NCBI RefSeq assembly: GCF_001514195.1
Contig: NZ_KQ948734.1
Span: 997,076-1,061,075, forward strand
Source: Streptomyces griseorubiginosus
GTDB taxonomy: Bacteria > Actinomycetota > Actinomycetes > Streptomycetales > Streptomycetaceae
Direction: 5' to 3'
DNA length: 64,000 nucleotides
Position numbers and translations under genes: made by a program. Below, piece after piece: positions 7,964 through 16,514 of this stretch (position 1 is the stretch's first letter; every line of letters starts with the position of its first letter). The notes beneath the pieces were generated by a model. That model had not been told where the DNA came from and did not search any database. It saw only the letters and a program-made list of their open reading frames with translations.

Positions 7964-9787
7964 ATGGGCATATCCATGTCCGGAGGTGCCGGTCGCCGGC
8001 ACAGACGGCGGCTGTGGATCGCGCTGCCCGCCGCCGTGGCCGCCACGCTGCTGGCCGGCTCGGCGAACGCCGCCACCGTGCCGACGCCCGCCCCGAAGCC
8101 GCCGGTCAAGGCCGTCTCCGCCGCGCCCTCGCAGGCCGAGCTGAAGAAGCGGCTCGTCGCCGCCGTGGCCGCCGACGACGGCTCCGGCGCGGTCGTCCGC
8201 CCGTCGAGGTCGACGGCGAGCAGCCCGGCCGTCGACGGCACCGTCTCGCCGATGATCATCGGCGGCACCACGACCACCATCTCCGCGGCGCCGTGGATGG
8301 CCCAGCTCTGGTACGTCGACGACCACGGCACCACGGACACCAGCGACGACACCGGCTTCTTCTGCGGCGGCGCCGTCGTCGCGCCGACGAAGATCCTCAC
8401 CGCCGCGCACTGCGTCAAGGGCGCGAACTGGGCGAAGGGCGGTGTCGTGGTCACCGGGGCCACCCAGCTGCTCTCCGACGACGGCGACCTGCACGGCGGT
8501 ACGGCCACGGGCGTGCTGCGGCAGTGGTACCACCCGTCGTACAACGAGGACACCATCGACAACGACATCGCGGTGCTGACCCTGGCGGCCCCCGTCAAGG
8601 CGCCCACGATCCGTCTGACGACGTCCACCGACACCGGCTCCTACGACCCCTCCACGACCGGCGCCAAGACCGCCAAGGTCTACGGCTGGGGCCGTACCAG
8701 CTCCACCAACGACAACGTCTCCCAGACGCTGAAGACCGCCACGCTGCCCATCAAGTCGGACGCGACCTGCGCCGCGGCCTACGGCTCCTGGTTCATCAAG
8801 GGGCACATGACCTGCGCGGGCCCGCCCGCCAGCGGCAGCGACTCCGGTACGACCGCCATCTGCAGCGGCGACTCCGGTGGACCGCTCGTCGTGAACGGGC
8901 GGATCGTCGGCGTCGTCTCCTGGAACGTGACCGACTGCGTGGCCAAGGGCGCCTACAGCGTCTTCACCAAGGTCAGCAAGTACGTCGGCGCGGTCTACCC
9001 GAGGATCGACGACACCAACCTGAACTTCGACCACAAGGCCGACCTGTGGGTGCGCAAGTCCTCCACCAAGGTGGGCTACGAGCTGGACTCCAAGGGCACC
9101 ACCCTCGCCGCCCCGCAGTCCTGGGGCGACTGGAACGGCGTCAACCTGGTCCGCCAGACCGACCTGAACCGGGACGGCTTCCAGGACCTGCTGTACCGCG
9201 TCTCCGCCACCGGTGACGTCTACTGGCTGCGGTTCGTCCCGTCGTCCACGGGTGGCTCCTGGGCCGCCCCGAAGAAGATCTTCACCGACTGGCGGACCCG
9301 CACCCGGATCGTCACCCCCGGCGACGTCACCGGCGACTACAAGCCCGACCTGCTCTCCGTCGACTCCGCGGGCGTCCTGTGGATCTACCCCGGCAAGGGC
9401 GACGGCAGCTTCGCGGCCCGGGTCAGGGTCGGCGGCGGCTGGAGCCAGTACAACCAGCTGCTGGGCCACGGCGACTTCACCGGCGACGGCAAGGCGGACG
9501 TGCTGGCCCGCAACAAGAGCACCGGCGACATCTACCTGTACAAGGGCACCGGCAAGTCCGGCACCGGCGTCTTCGCCGCCCGCGTGAAGGTGCGCAGCAA
9601 CTGGAGCGGCTACAACGCCTTCGACGCCGTCGGTGACATCACCGGCGACGGCAGGGCCGACCTCGTCGCCCGCACCGCCGGCGGCACGCTCTACCTGTAC
9701 AAGGGCACCGGCAAGGCCACCAGCGAGATCTTTGCCACAAGGGTCACCGTTGGTACCGGTTTCCAGCAGTACGACATTTTTGGCTGA
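7964..9787 (+). CDS. Secreted trypsin-like serine protease with C-terminal FG-GAP repeats
   Basis: The 607-residue protein has a Sec signal peptide (RRHRRR, a hydrophobic core, cleavage near ANA-A at about 36). A propeptide of about 60 residues follows, then a chymotrypsin-fold domain beginning IIGG at 98-101. The catalytic triad is complete: H149 (TAAHC), D201 (DNDIAV) and S304 (CSGDSGGPL). From about residue 340 the protein carries several FG-GAP/VCBS-type repeats (DLNRDGFQDLLYR, DVTGDYKPDLLSV, DFTGDGKADVLAR, DITGDGRADLVAR) resembling a calcium-binding propeller. AGGGGGG at 7951 sets the ATG. It is a single-gene unit bounded by terminators. The substrate is unknown; the propeller probably positions the enzyme on polymers or proteins. 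Confidence 0.9.
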   Translation: MGISMSGGAGRRHRRRLWIALPAAVAATLLAGSANAATVPTPAPKPPVKAVSAAPSQAELKKRLVAAVAADDGSGAVVRPSRSTASSPAVDGTVSPMIIGGTTTTISAAPWMAQLWYVDDHGTTDTSDDTGFFCGGAVVAPTKILTAAHCVKGANWAKGGVVVTGATQLLSDDGDLHGGTATGVLRQWYHPSYNEDTIDNDIAVLTLAAPVKAPTIRLTTSTDTGSYDPSTTGAKTAKVYGWGRTSSTNDNVSQTLKTATLPIKSDATCAAAYGSWFIKGHMTCAGPPASGSDSGTTAICSGDSGGPLVVNGRIVGVVSWNVTDCVAKGAYSVFTKVSKYVGAVYPRIDDTNLNFDHKADLWVRKSSTKVGYELDSKGTTLAAPQSWGDWNGVNLVRQTDLNRDGFQDLLYRVSATGDVYWLRFVPSSTGGSWAAPKKIFTDWRTRTRIVTPGDVTGDYKPDLLSVDSAGVLWIYPGKGDGSFAARVRVGGGWSQYNQLLGHGDFTGDGKADVLARNKSTGDIYLYKGTGKSGTGVFAARVKVRSNWSGYNAFDAVGDITGDGRADLVARTAGGTLYLYKGTGKATSEIFATRVTVGTGFQQYDIFG

Positions 9788-9821
9788 AACCGCTGGTGAG
9801 CAAGGCTCACTCTGAGGTTCC

Positions 9822-9866
9822 CGTGACGCCCTGTGACCGCCACTGCACGTGGTGGTCACAGGGCGT
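9822..9866 (+). terminator. Long hairpin after the protease gene
   Basis: ACGCCCTGTGACC (9826-9838) pairs perfectly with GGTCACAGGGCGT (9854-9866), and the stem continues inward with four more pairs around a 5-nt loop. No T tract follows, a common form of actinobacterial terminator. Confidence 0.7.
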
Positions 9867-9993
9867 TGTGCAACCCTTTCTCGAGTTTCGCCGTCTGACC
9901 AGGCGGAGCGACGATGGTGCGGTACGGGTCTTTTGTGACCACGTCTGACCCTGAAAACAGGGGGTAACCGACCGGACGAGATTCGAGGAGCAC

Positions 9994-11100
9994 ATGTCAG
10001 CCGAGAGCACGCCGATACCCGGGAAGCCGGGCGGCAAGGGACGTCGCCGCAAACCCCGCAGCAAGGGGCGCAAGGGCCTGCTCGTGACGGCCTGGGTCGC
10101 CGCGGGGATCGTGGTGCTGGGCGGCACCGGGGCCGGCTACCTGTACTTCAAGCTCAACGGCAACATCAAGAGCGTCGACATCGACCAGGTCCTCGGCAGT
10201 GCCCGGCCCACGAAGGTCGACAACGGCTCCGAGAACATCCTCGTCCTCGGCTCGGACACCCGCTCCGGCTCCAACAAGAAGCTCGGCGGCGGCACCGACG
10301 ACGGCAGCGCCCGCTCCGACACCGCGATGGTCGTGCACGTCTACAAGGGCCACAAGAAGGCCACCGTGGTCTCCATACCGCGCGACACCCTGATCGACCG
10401 CCCCGAGTGCACCGACACCCAGGGCGAGCGGCACGACGCGGCCAAGGGCGTCATGTTCAACTCCGCCTACACCACCGGCGGCGCGGCCTGCGCGGTCAAG
10501 ACGGTCGAGTCCATGACCGGCATCCGCATGGACCACTACCTGGAAGTCGACTTCAGCGGCTTCGAGAAGCTGGTCGACGAGCTCGGCGGGGTCACCGTCA
10601 CCACGACCAAGGCCATCAAGGACCCCGACAGCCACCTCGACCTCAAGGCCGGCACGCACGAGCTCACCGGCGCCCAGGCCCTCGGCCTGGTCCGGACCCG
10701 GCACGGCGTCGGCGACGGCTCCGACCTCGGCCGCATCCAGCTCCAGCAGGCCTTCATCAAGGCCCTGGTCAAGCAGATCAAGAGCGTCGGCGTCCTGAGC
10801 AACCCCAAGAAGCTCTACGACCTCGCCGACACCGCCACCAAGGCCGTCACCACCGACTCCCACCTCGGCTCGGTCAACTCCCTGGTCTCCTTCGCGAGCG
10901 GCCTCAAGGGCATCAGCCCGGCGGACATGACCATGGTCACGATGCCGGTCCAGTACGACCCGGCCAACCCGAACCGCGTGCTCGTGCAGCAGACCAAGGC
11001 CAAGCAGATCTGGACGGCCCTGGAGAACGACCGGGCAGTCCCGAAGTCGGCCACGGAAGGCAACGCGACGGGCCAGGCCAAGGGTGTCGTCACGTCGTAG
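9994..11100 (+). CDS. LytR-CpsA-Psr (LCP) family wall-polymer ligase
   Basis: LCP enzymes transfer lipid-linked anionic glycopolymers to peptidoglycan on the outer membrane face. The 368-residue protein has a basic cytoplasmic N terminus (KGRRRKPRSKGRKG) and one membrane segment at about 30-50. The extracellular LCP domain follows: NILVLGSDTRSG, the RSDTAMVVHV metal/diphosphate motif, VVSIPRDTLID, and GALGLVRTRHG near residue 230. GAGGAG at 9983 sets ATG 9994. It is flanked by a terminator upstream and the rpmE promoter downstream, so it is probably monocistronic. Confidence 0.9.
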   Translation: MSAESTPIPGKPGGKGRRRKPRSKGRKGLLVTAWVAAGIVVLGGTGAGYLYFKLNGNIKSVDIDQVLGSARPTKVDNGSENILVLGSDTRSGSNKKLGGGTDDGSARSDTAMVVHVYKGHKKATVVSIPRDTLIDRPECTDTQGERHDAAKGVMFNSAYTTGGAACAVKTVESMTGIRMDHYLEVDFSGFEKLVDELGGVTVTTTKAIKDPDSHLDLKAGTHELTGAQALGLVRTRHGVGDGSDLGRIQLQQAFIKALVKQIKSVGVLSNPKKLYDLADTATKAVTTDSHLGSVNSLVSFASGLKGISPADMTMVTMPVQYDPANPNRVLVQQTKAKQIWTALENDRAVPKSATEGNATGQAKGVVTS

Positions 11101-11121
11101 GACACCGCTCGCACAGCGCTG

Positions 11122-11147
11122 GGAATAGATCGCCGTGACCCCTCGTT
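11122..11147 (+). promoter_or_regulatory. Sigma-R-type promoter of rpmE
   Basis: GGAAT at 11122-11126, then exactly 18 bases, then GTT at 11145-11147 matches the sigma-R consensus (GGAAT-N18-GTT). Sigma R controls the thiol-oxidative stress response, and rpmE is a known sigma-R target in S. coelicolor. The start codon is about 95 bases downstream. Confidence 0.75.
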
Positions 11148-11250
11148 TTGGGGGATGCGGCCAGTGCTGGCAGACTGGTACGTCGGCCCCGGTTCACGCT
11201 CCCGCATCCCGCGGTGGCGACCCGGCGCCCTCCCGAAACTAGGAGACACC

Positions 11251-11469
11251 TTGAAGCGCGACACCCACCCCGAGTACGTCGAGACGCAGGTCAGCTGCAC
11301 CTGTGGCGCGTCGTTCACCACCCGTAGCACGATCACCAGCGGCACCATCCGTGCCGAGGTCTGCTCCGAGTGCCACCCGTTCTACACGGGCAAGCAGAAG
11401 ATCCTCGACACCGGTGGCCGTGTGGCCCGCTTCGAGGCCCGCTTCGGCAAGGCTGCTGCCAAGAAGTAG
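11251..11469 (+). CDS. rpmE: 50S ribosomal protein L31, zinc-binding form
   Basis: From TTG 11251 ([22 protein letters not shown]) the protein has 72 residues, normal for L31. The zinc ligands C16, C18, C38 and C41 are all present (CxC and CxxC), so this is the C+ form. AGGAGA at 11241 gives good spacing to the TTG; a longer in-frame ATG at 11155 lies in leader sequence and is rejected. A sigma-R promoter upstream and a terminator after the stop frame the gene as a single unit. Confidence 0.96.
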   Translation: MKRDTHPEYVETQVSCTCGASFTTRSTITSGTIRAEVCSECHPFYTGKQKILDTGGRVARFEARFGKAAAKK

Positions 11470-11480
11470 CGAGCCACCAG

Positions 11481-11528
11481 CGCCGGTCCACGCCGCACTC
11501 CTCGGAGTGCGCCGGGACCGGCGTTTTT
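11481..11528 (+). terminator. Terminator after rpmE
   Basis: CGCCGGTC (11481-11488) pairs with GACCGGCG (11516-11523), with an inner stem GCACTC/GAGTGC. TTTTT follows at 11524-11528. Confidence 0.9.
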
Positions 11529-11571
11529 GGTCGCCCGCCCACCCCCTTCGTCCGCAGTACAGGAGCAAGAG

Positions 11572-12648
11572 ATGTTCGAGGCCGTCGAGGAACTCCTCGG
11601 TGAGCACGCCGAGCTGGAGAAGAAGCTCGCCGACCCGTCGGTCCACTCCGACCAGGCCAACGCGCGCAAGCTGAACAAGCGCTACGCCGAGCTCACCCCG
11701 ATCGTCGCCACGTACCGCTCCTGGAAGCAGACCGGCGACGACGTCGAAACGGCGAAGGAACTCGCCGCCGACGACCCCGACTTCGCGGCCGAGGTCAAGG
11801 AGCTGGAGCGCACCCGCGAGGAGCTGACCGAGAAGCTGCGGCTGCTGCTCGTGCCCCGGGACCCGTCCGACGACAAGGACGTCATCCTGGAGATCAAGGC
11901 CGGCGCCGGCGGCGACGAGTCCGCACTGTTCGCGGGCGACCTGCTGCGCATGTACCTGCGCTACGCCGAGCGCGTCGGCTGGAAGACCGAGATCATCGAC
12001 TCCACCGAGTCCGAGCTGGGCGGCTACAAGGACGTCCAGGTCGCCGTGAAGACCAAGGGCGGCCAGGGCGCCACCGAGCCCGGCCAGGGCGTGTGGGCCC
12101 GCCTCAAGTACGAGGGCGGCGTGCACCGCGTCCAGCGCGTCCCGGCGACCGAGTCCCAGGGCCGCATCCACACCTCCGCGGCCGGTGTGCTGGTCACCCC
12201 CGAGGCCGAGGAGGTCGACGTCGAGATCAACCCCAACGACCTCCGCATCGACGTCTACCGCTCCTCCGGGCCCGGCGGGCAGTCCGTCAACACCACCGAC
12301 TCCGCCGTGCGCATCACGCACATCCCCACCGGAGTGGTCGCCTCCTGCCAGAACGAGAAGAGCCAGTTGCAGAACAAGGAGCAGGCCTTGCGTATCCTGC
12401 GCTCCAGGCTGCTCGCGGCGGCGCAGGAGGAGGCGGAGCGCAATGCCGCCGACGCCCGCCGCAGCCAGGTCCGCACCGTCGACCGCTCCGAGAAGATCCG
12501 CACGTACAACTTCCCGGAGAACCGCATCTCGGACCACCGCGTCGGCTTCAAGTCGTACAACCTGGACCAGGTCCTGGACGGCGACCTCGACGCGGTCATC
12601 CAGGCCTGCGTCGACGCGGACTCGGCGGCGAAGCTGGCGGCCGCGTAA
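11572..12648 (+). CDS. prfA: Peptide chain release factor 1
   Basis: RF1 recognises UAG and UAA and triggers peptidyl-tRNA hydrolysis. The protein from ATG 11572 ([19 protein letters not shown]) has 358 residues. The tripeptide anticodon PAT ([15 protein letters not shown]) marks it as RF1 rather than RF2. The catalytic GGQ loop is [22 protein letters not shown] at 11561 supports this start; an earlier in-frame ATG at 11527 falls in the rpmE terminator. prmC, whose product methylates the GGQ glutamine, follows. Confidence 0.97.
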   Translation: MFEAVEELLGEHAELEKKLADPSVHSDQANARKLNKRYAELTPIVATYRSWKQTGDDVETAKELAADDPDFAAEVKELERTREELTEKLRLLLVPRDPSDDKDVILEIKAGAGGDESALFAGDLLRMYLRYAERVGWKTEIIDSTESELGGYKDVQVAVKTKGGQGATEPGQGVWARLKYEGGVHRVQRVPATESQGRIHTSAAGVLVTPEAEEVDVEINPNDLRIDVYRSSGPGGQSVNTTDSAVRITHIPTGVVASCQNEKSQLQNKEQALRILRSRLLAAAQEEAERNAADARRSQVRTVDRSEKIRTYNFPENRISDHRVGFKSYNLDQVLDGDLDAVIQACVDADSAAKLAAA

Positions 12649-12674
12649 GGGGAGTTCCACGGGGCGTGTCCCAC

Positions 12675-12713
12675 GGCCCGACCGGAAGGACGTCCGTTCC
12701 CCGGTCGGCCGGG
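12675..12713 (+). terminator. GC-rich hairpin between prfA and prmC
   Basis: CCGACCGG (12678-12685) pairs with CCGGTCGG (12701-12708), with flanking GGC/GCC pairs. No T tract follows. It may reduce read-through; prmC then starts about 110 bases on with its own ribosome site. Confidence 0.4.
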
Positions 12714-12820
12714 CCGCGAGGCCGAGGAGGCTGAGACAATCAGCCGTGGCCGACGCCGAGCGCGGTGGCGACCCACGGCGACACACCTGCGCACGACCTA
12801 GTACGACACGGAGGACTTGC

Positions 12821-13666
12821 GTGAACCTGCTGCTCGCAGAGGTGGCCCAGGCCACCCAGCGGCTCGCCGACGCCGGCGTGCCCTCGCCGCGCAACGACGC
12901 GGAGGAGCTCGCCGCGTTCGTGCACGGCGTGAAGCGGGGCGCGCTGCACTCCGTCAAGGACGCGGACTTCGACGCCCGCTACTGGGAGACCATCGCGCGC
13001 CGTGAGCAGCGCGAGCCGCTCCAGCACATCACCGGCCTCGCCTACTTCCGCTACCTCGAACTCCAGGTGGGCCCCGGCGTGTTCGTGCCCCGGCCCGAGA
13101 CCGAGTCCGTGGTCGGCTGGGCCATAGACGCCGTGCGCGCGATGGACGTCGTCGAGCCGTGCATCGTCGACCTGTGCACCGGCTCCGGCGCCATCGCGCT
13201 CGCCCTCGCCCAGGAGGTCCCGCGCTCCCGGGTGCACGCCGTGGAGCTGTCCGAGGAAGCCCTCCGGTGGACCCGTAAGAACGTCGAGGGCTCCCGGGTC
13301 GACCTGCGCCAGGGGAACGCCCTGGACGCCTTCCCCGACCTCGACGGCCATGTCGACCTGGTCATCTCCAACCCGCCCTACATCCCGCTCACCGAATGGG
13401 AGTACGTCGCCCCCGAGGCGCGGGACTACGACCCCGAACTCGCCCTGTTCTCCGGCGAGGACGGCCTCGACCTCATCCGCGGTCTGGAACGCACCGCGCA
13501 CCGGCTGCTGCGCCCCGGCGGTGTCGTCGTGATCGAGCACGCCGACACCCAGGGCGGCCAGGTGCCGTGGATCTTCACCGAGGAGCGGGGCTGGGCCGAC
13601 GCGGCGGACCACCCCGACCTCAACAACCGCCCCCGGTTCGCGACGGCCCGCAAGGCGATGCCGTGA
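12821..13666 (+). CDS. prmC: Release factor glutamine methyltransferase
   Basis: An SAM-dependent enzyme that N5-methylates the glutamine of the GGQ motif in release factors. From GTG 12821 ([20 protein letters not shown]) there are 281 residues. The N-terminal helical substrate domain is followed by the Rossmann methylase fold: motif [16 protein letters not shown] at about 115-129, and the catalytic NPPY motif in [13 protein letters not shown] at about 185. GGAGGA at 12810 sets the start. Placement after prfA is the conserved arrangement. Confidence 0.95.
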   Translation: MNLLLAEVAQATQRLADAGVPSPRNDAEELAAFVHGVKRGALHSVKDADFDARYWETIARREQREPLQHITGLAYFRYLELQVGPGVFVPRPETESVVGWAIDAVRAMDVVEPCIVDLCTGSGAIALALAQEVPRSRVHAVELSEEALRWTRKNVEGSRVDLRQGNALDAFPDLDGHVDLVISNPPYIPLTEWEYVAPEARDYDPELALFSGEDGLDLIRGLERTAHRLLRPGGVVVIEHADTQGGQVPWIFTEERGWADAADHPDLNNRPRFATARKAMP

Positions 13667-13718
13667 GCCACTTCCCGAAGACTTCAGAGCAGTACGTGTA
13701 CGAGGAGGCCCGCTAGAC

Positions 13719-14366
13719 ATGGCACGGCGATACGACACCAACGACGCGACCGACCGCACGACCGGTCTGCGCGAAGCCGCGTCCGCCGTCCGCCGTGGCG
13801 AGCTCGTGGTCCTCCCGACCGACACGGTGTACGGCATCGGCGCCGACGCGTTCTCCTCCGAGGCCGTCTCCGACCTCCTGGAGGCCAAGGGCCGGGGCCG
13901 CAACATGCCCACGCCCGTGCTGATCGGCTCCCCGAACACCCTCCACGGCCTCGTCACCGACTTCTCCGAGCTGGCCTGGGAGCTGGTGGACGCCTTCTGG
14001 CCGGGCGCGCTCACCCTCGTCGCCAAGCACCAGCCGTCCCTCCAGTGGGACCTGGGCGACACGCGGGGCACGGTGGCCGTCCGGATGCCGCTGCACCCGG
14101 TCGCCATCGAGCTGCTGACCGAGGTCGGCCCCATGGCGGTCTCCTCCGCCAACCTGACCGGCCACCCCTCGCCGGAGACCTGTGACGCCGCGCAGGACAT
14201 GCTCGGCGACTCGGTCTCCGTCTACCTCGACGGCGGCCCCACCCCCGGCAACGTCCCCTCCTCCATCGTCGACGTCACCCGTGAGGTGCCGCTGCTGCTG
14301 CGCGCGGGCGCGATCTCCGCGGACGAGCTCAGGAAGGTCGTACCCGACCTCGAGGTGGCGAATTGA
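13719..14366 (+). CDS. L-threonylcarbamoyladenylate synthase (Sua5/YrdC/YwlC family)
   Basis: The protein makes threonylcarbamoyl-AMP from threonine, bicarbonate and ATP for the t6A37 modification of ANN-decoding tRNAs. It has 215 residues, a YrdC domain with possibly a short tail. Typical motifs are LVVLPTDTVYGIGADAF and the KGRGRNMPTPVLIGS substrate loop, followed by WPGALTLV and VAVRMPLHPVAIELL. GAGGA near 13701 precedes ATG 13719. Its stop overlaps the next gene's TTG start (TTGA). Confidence 0.93.
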   Translation: MARRYDTNDATDRTTGLREAASAVRRGELVVLPTDTVYGIGADAFSSEAVSDLLEAKGRGRNMPTPVLIGSPNTLHGLVTDFSELAWELVDAFWPGALTLVAKHQPSLQWDLGDTRGTVAVRMPLHPVAIELLTEVGPMAVSSANLTGHPSPETCDAAQDMLGDSVSVYLDGGPTPGNVPSSIVDVTREVPLLLRAGAISADELRKVVPDLEVAN

Positions 14367-15034
14367 CGGCCCCTGACGCGGGGCGTGGCATATGGGACGG
14401 GGAAGAGACGCGGACCTTCACGGGGCTCCCGCGGGACAGCTTCCGCATCCTCCACGTCAGCACCGGCAACGTGTGCCGCTCGCCGATCACCGAGCGGCTG
14501 ACCCGGCATGCCCTGGCGGACCGGCTCGGGGACCCGCTGTGGGGCGGGCTCGTCGTGGAGAGCGCGGGGACCTGGGGGCACGAGGGCGCGCCCATGGAGG
14601 CCAACGCGGAGGCGGTGCTCGCCGACTTCGGCGCGGACGCCTCCGGCTTCACCGGGCGTGAACTCCTCGACGAGCACGTCATCATGGCCGACCTGGTCCT
14701 GACCGCCACCCGCGACCACCGCCAGCAGGTCATCTCCATGGGCCACTCGGCGGGCCTGCGCACCTTCACCCTGAAGGAGTTCACCCGCCTGGTGAAGGCG
14801 ATCGACCCGGCCACCCTGCCGCCGCTGGAGGACGGCCTGGTCGTCCGCGCACGCGCCCTGGTCCGCGCGGCGGCGGCTCTACGCGGGTGGCTCCTGGCCC
14901 CCACCGCCGAGGCCGACGAGGTCTTCGACCCGTACGGCGCCCCCCTGACCTTCTTCCGCTCCATCGGCGACGAGATAAACGAGGCGCTGGACCCGGTGGT
15001 GACGGCGTTGACGGGGGTGCCGGCGCGTATGTAG
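14363..15034 (+). CDS. Low-molecular-weight tyrosine-phosphatase-like protein with Ser at the nucleophile position
   Basis: The fold is that of arsenate reductase/LMW-PTP enzymes: the P-loop reads HVSTGNVCRSPITERL, and the C-terminal FDPYG carries the general-acid aspartate. In active enzymes the loop is C-x5-R. Here the nucleophile position (residue 33) is serine (codon AGC), while C38 and R39 remain. A conventional phosphocysteine mechanism is therefore not possible, and the protein may be a phosphate- or phosphotyrosine-binding pseudophosphatase. TTG 14363 with GAGGTGG upstream overlaps the Sua5 stop; 223 residues, including a roughly 25-residue N-terminal extension. Confidence 0.85.
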   Translation: MTAPDAGRGIWDGEETRTFTGLPRDSFRILHVSTGNVCRSPITERLTRHALADRLGDPLWGGLVVESAGTWGHEGAPMEANAEAVLADFGADASGFTGRELLDEHVIMADLVLTATRDHRQQVISMGHSAGLRTFTLKEFTRLVKAIDPATLPPLEDGLVVRARALVRAAAALRGWLLAPTAEADEVFDPYGAPLTFFRSIGDEINEALDPVVTALTGVPARM

Positions 15035-15155
15035 GGGCCGGTGGGGAGGTCCTGCGCGCGGGTGCCAGGGGCTCGCACGGGTGCAACAACGGGGCGTACC
15101 CGACGACCCCGGCCTACATTGGGGAGACGTCATCGTCGACGCCCCGGAGTCCACC

Positions 15156-16397
15156 ATGTCGGTCACCCATGCGCCCCAGACCGCCGACGTCCTCGCGCGG
15201 CAGGACCCCGAGCTGGCCGAGATCCTGCTCGGGGAGCTCGACCGGCAGGCCTCGACGCTCCAGCTGATCGCGGCCGAGAACTTCTGCTCGCCCGCGGTGC
15301 TGGCCGCACTCGGCTCGCCGCTCGCCAACAAGTACGCCGAGGGCTATCCCGGCGCCCGTCACCACGGCGGCTGCGAGATCGTCGATGTCGCCGAGCGGCT
15401 CGCGGTGGAGCGGGCGACGTCCCTGTTCGGCGCCGAGCACGCCAACGTGCAGGCCCACTCCGGCTCCTCGGCCGTCCTCGCCGCCTACGCGGCCCTGCTG
15501 CGCCCCGGAGACACCGTCCTGGCCCTCGGCCTGCCCTACGGCGGCCACCTCACCCACGGCTCGCCCGCCAACTTCTCCGGCCGCTGGTTCGACTTCGTCC
15601 CCTACGGCGTCGACGCGGAGACCGGGGTCATCGACCACGACCAGGTGCGCACCCTCGCCCGCACCCACCGGCCCAAGGCGATCGTGTGCGGCTCCATCGC
15701 CTACCCCCGCCACATCGACTACGCCTTCTTCCGCGAGGTCGCCGACGAGGTGGGCGCCTATCTCATCGCCGACGCCGCCCACCCCATCGGACTCGTCGCC
15801 GGGGGAGCGGCGCCCAGTCCGGTGCCGTACGCCGACATCGTCTGCGCCACCACGCACAAGGTGCTGCGCGGCCCCCGCGGCGGGATGATCCTGTGCGGGA
15901 GCGAGCTGGCCGAGCGGGTCGACCGGGCCGTCTTCCCGTTCACGCAGGGCGGCGCGCAGATGCACACCATCGCCGCGAAGGCGGTCGCGTTCGGCGAGGC
16001 GGCGACCCCGGAGTTCGCCGCGTACACCCGTCAAGTGGTCGCCAACGCACGGGTGTTGGCGGCCGCGCTCGCGGAGGAGGGATGCGTCGTCACCACGGGC
16101 GGCACCGACACCCACCTGGTGACGGCCGATCCGGCGCCCCTCGGCGTCGACGGACGCACCGCCCGGGGACGGCTCGCGGCCGCCGGCATGGTGCTCGACT
16201 GCTGTGCGCTGCCTCACGCCGACAGCCGCGGACTGCGCCTGGGCACCGCCGCCGTCACCACCCAGGGCATGGCCGAGAAGGAGATGACGAGGATCGCCGC
16301 CCTGCTCGCGGGGGTGGTGCGCGGGACGGCCGAGAGCGCCCGCGCACGTGAAGAAGTCCGGGACCTGGTCGACGGATTTCCGCCGTATCCCGGCTGA
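15156..16397 (+). CDS. Serine hydroxymethyltransferase family protein (GlyA2-like)
   Basis: PLP enzymes of this family interconvert serine and glycine with tetrahydrofolate. From ATG 15156 (MSVTHAPQTADVLARQDPEL) the protein has 413 residues. The family motifs are present: IAAENFCSPAVLAA, NKYAEGYPGARHHGG, SHMT-type PLP lysine in TTHKVLRGPRGG, and DLVDGFPPYPG at the end. CCGGAG at 15144 fits this start; an earlier in-frame ATG at 15081 lacks support. S. coelicolor has a separate main glyA, so this copy may have a specialised role. Confidence 0.9.
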   Translation: MSVTHAPQTADVLARQDPELAEILLGELDRQASTLQLIAAENFCSPAVLAALGSPLANKYAEGYPGARHHGGCEIVDVAERLAVERATSLFGAEHANVQAHSGSSAVLAAYAALLRPGDTVLALGLPYGGHLTHGSPANFSGRWFDFVPYGVDAETGVIDHDQVRTLARTHRPKAIVCGSIAYPRHIDYAFFREVADEVGAYLIADAAHPIGLVAGGAAPSPVPYADIVCATTHKVLRGPRGGMILCGSELAERVDRAVFPFTQGGAQMHTIAAKAVAFGEAATPEFAAYTRQVVANARVLAAALAEEGCVVTTGGTDTHLVTADPAPLGVDGRTARGRLAAAGMVLDCCALPHADSRGLRLGTAAVTTQGMAEKEMTRIAALLAGVVRGTAESARAREEVRDLVDGFPPYPG

Positions 16398-16514
16398 GCG
16401 GGGGTATTCGCACCTGCGTGCACAGCCACACGTGCAACCATCGTCGCTACCCGGAAGTCCACAACCATATGCGTCCGTCGCTAGGGTGTGGTGCTGAGAT
16501 GGCCAGCGAGACCT

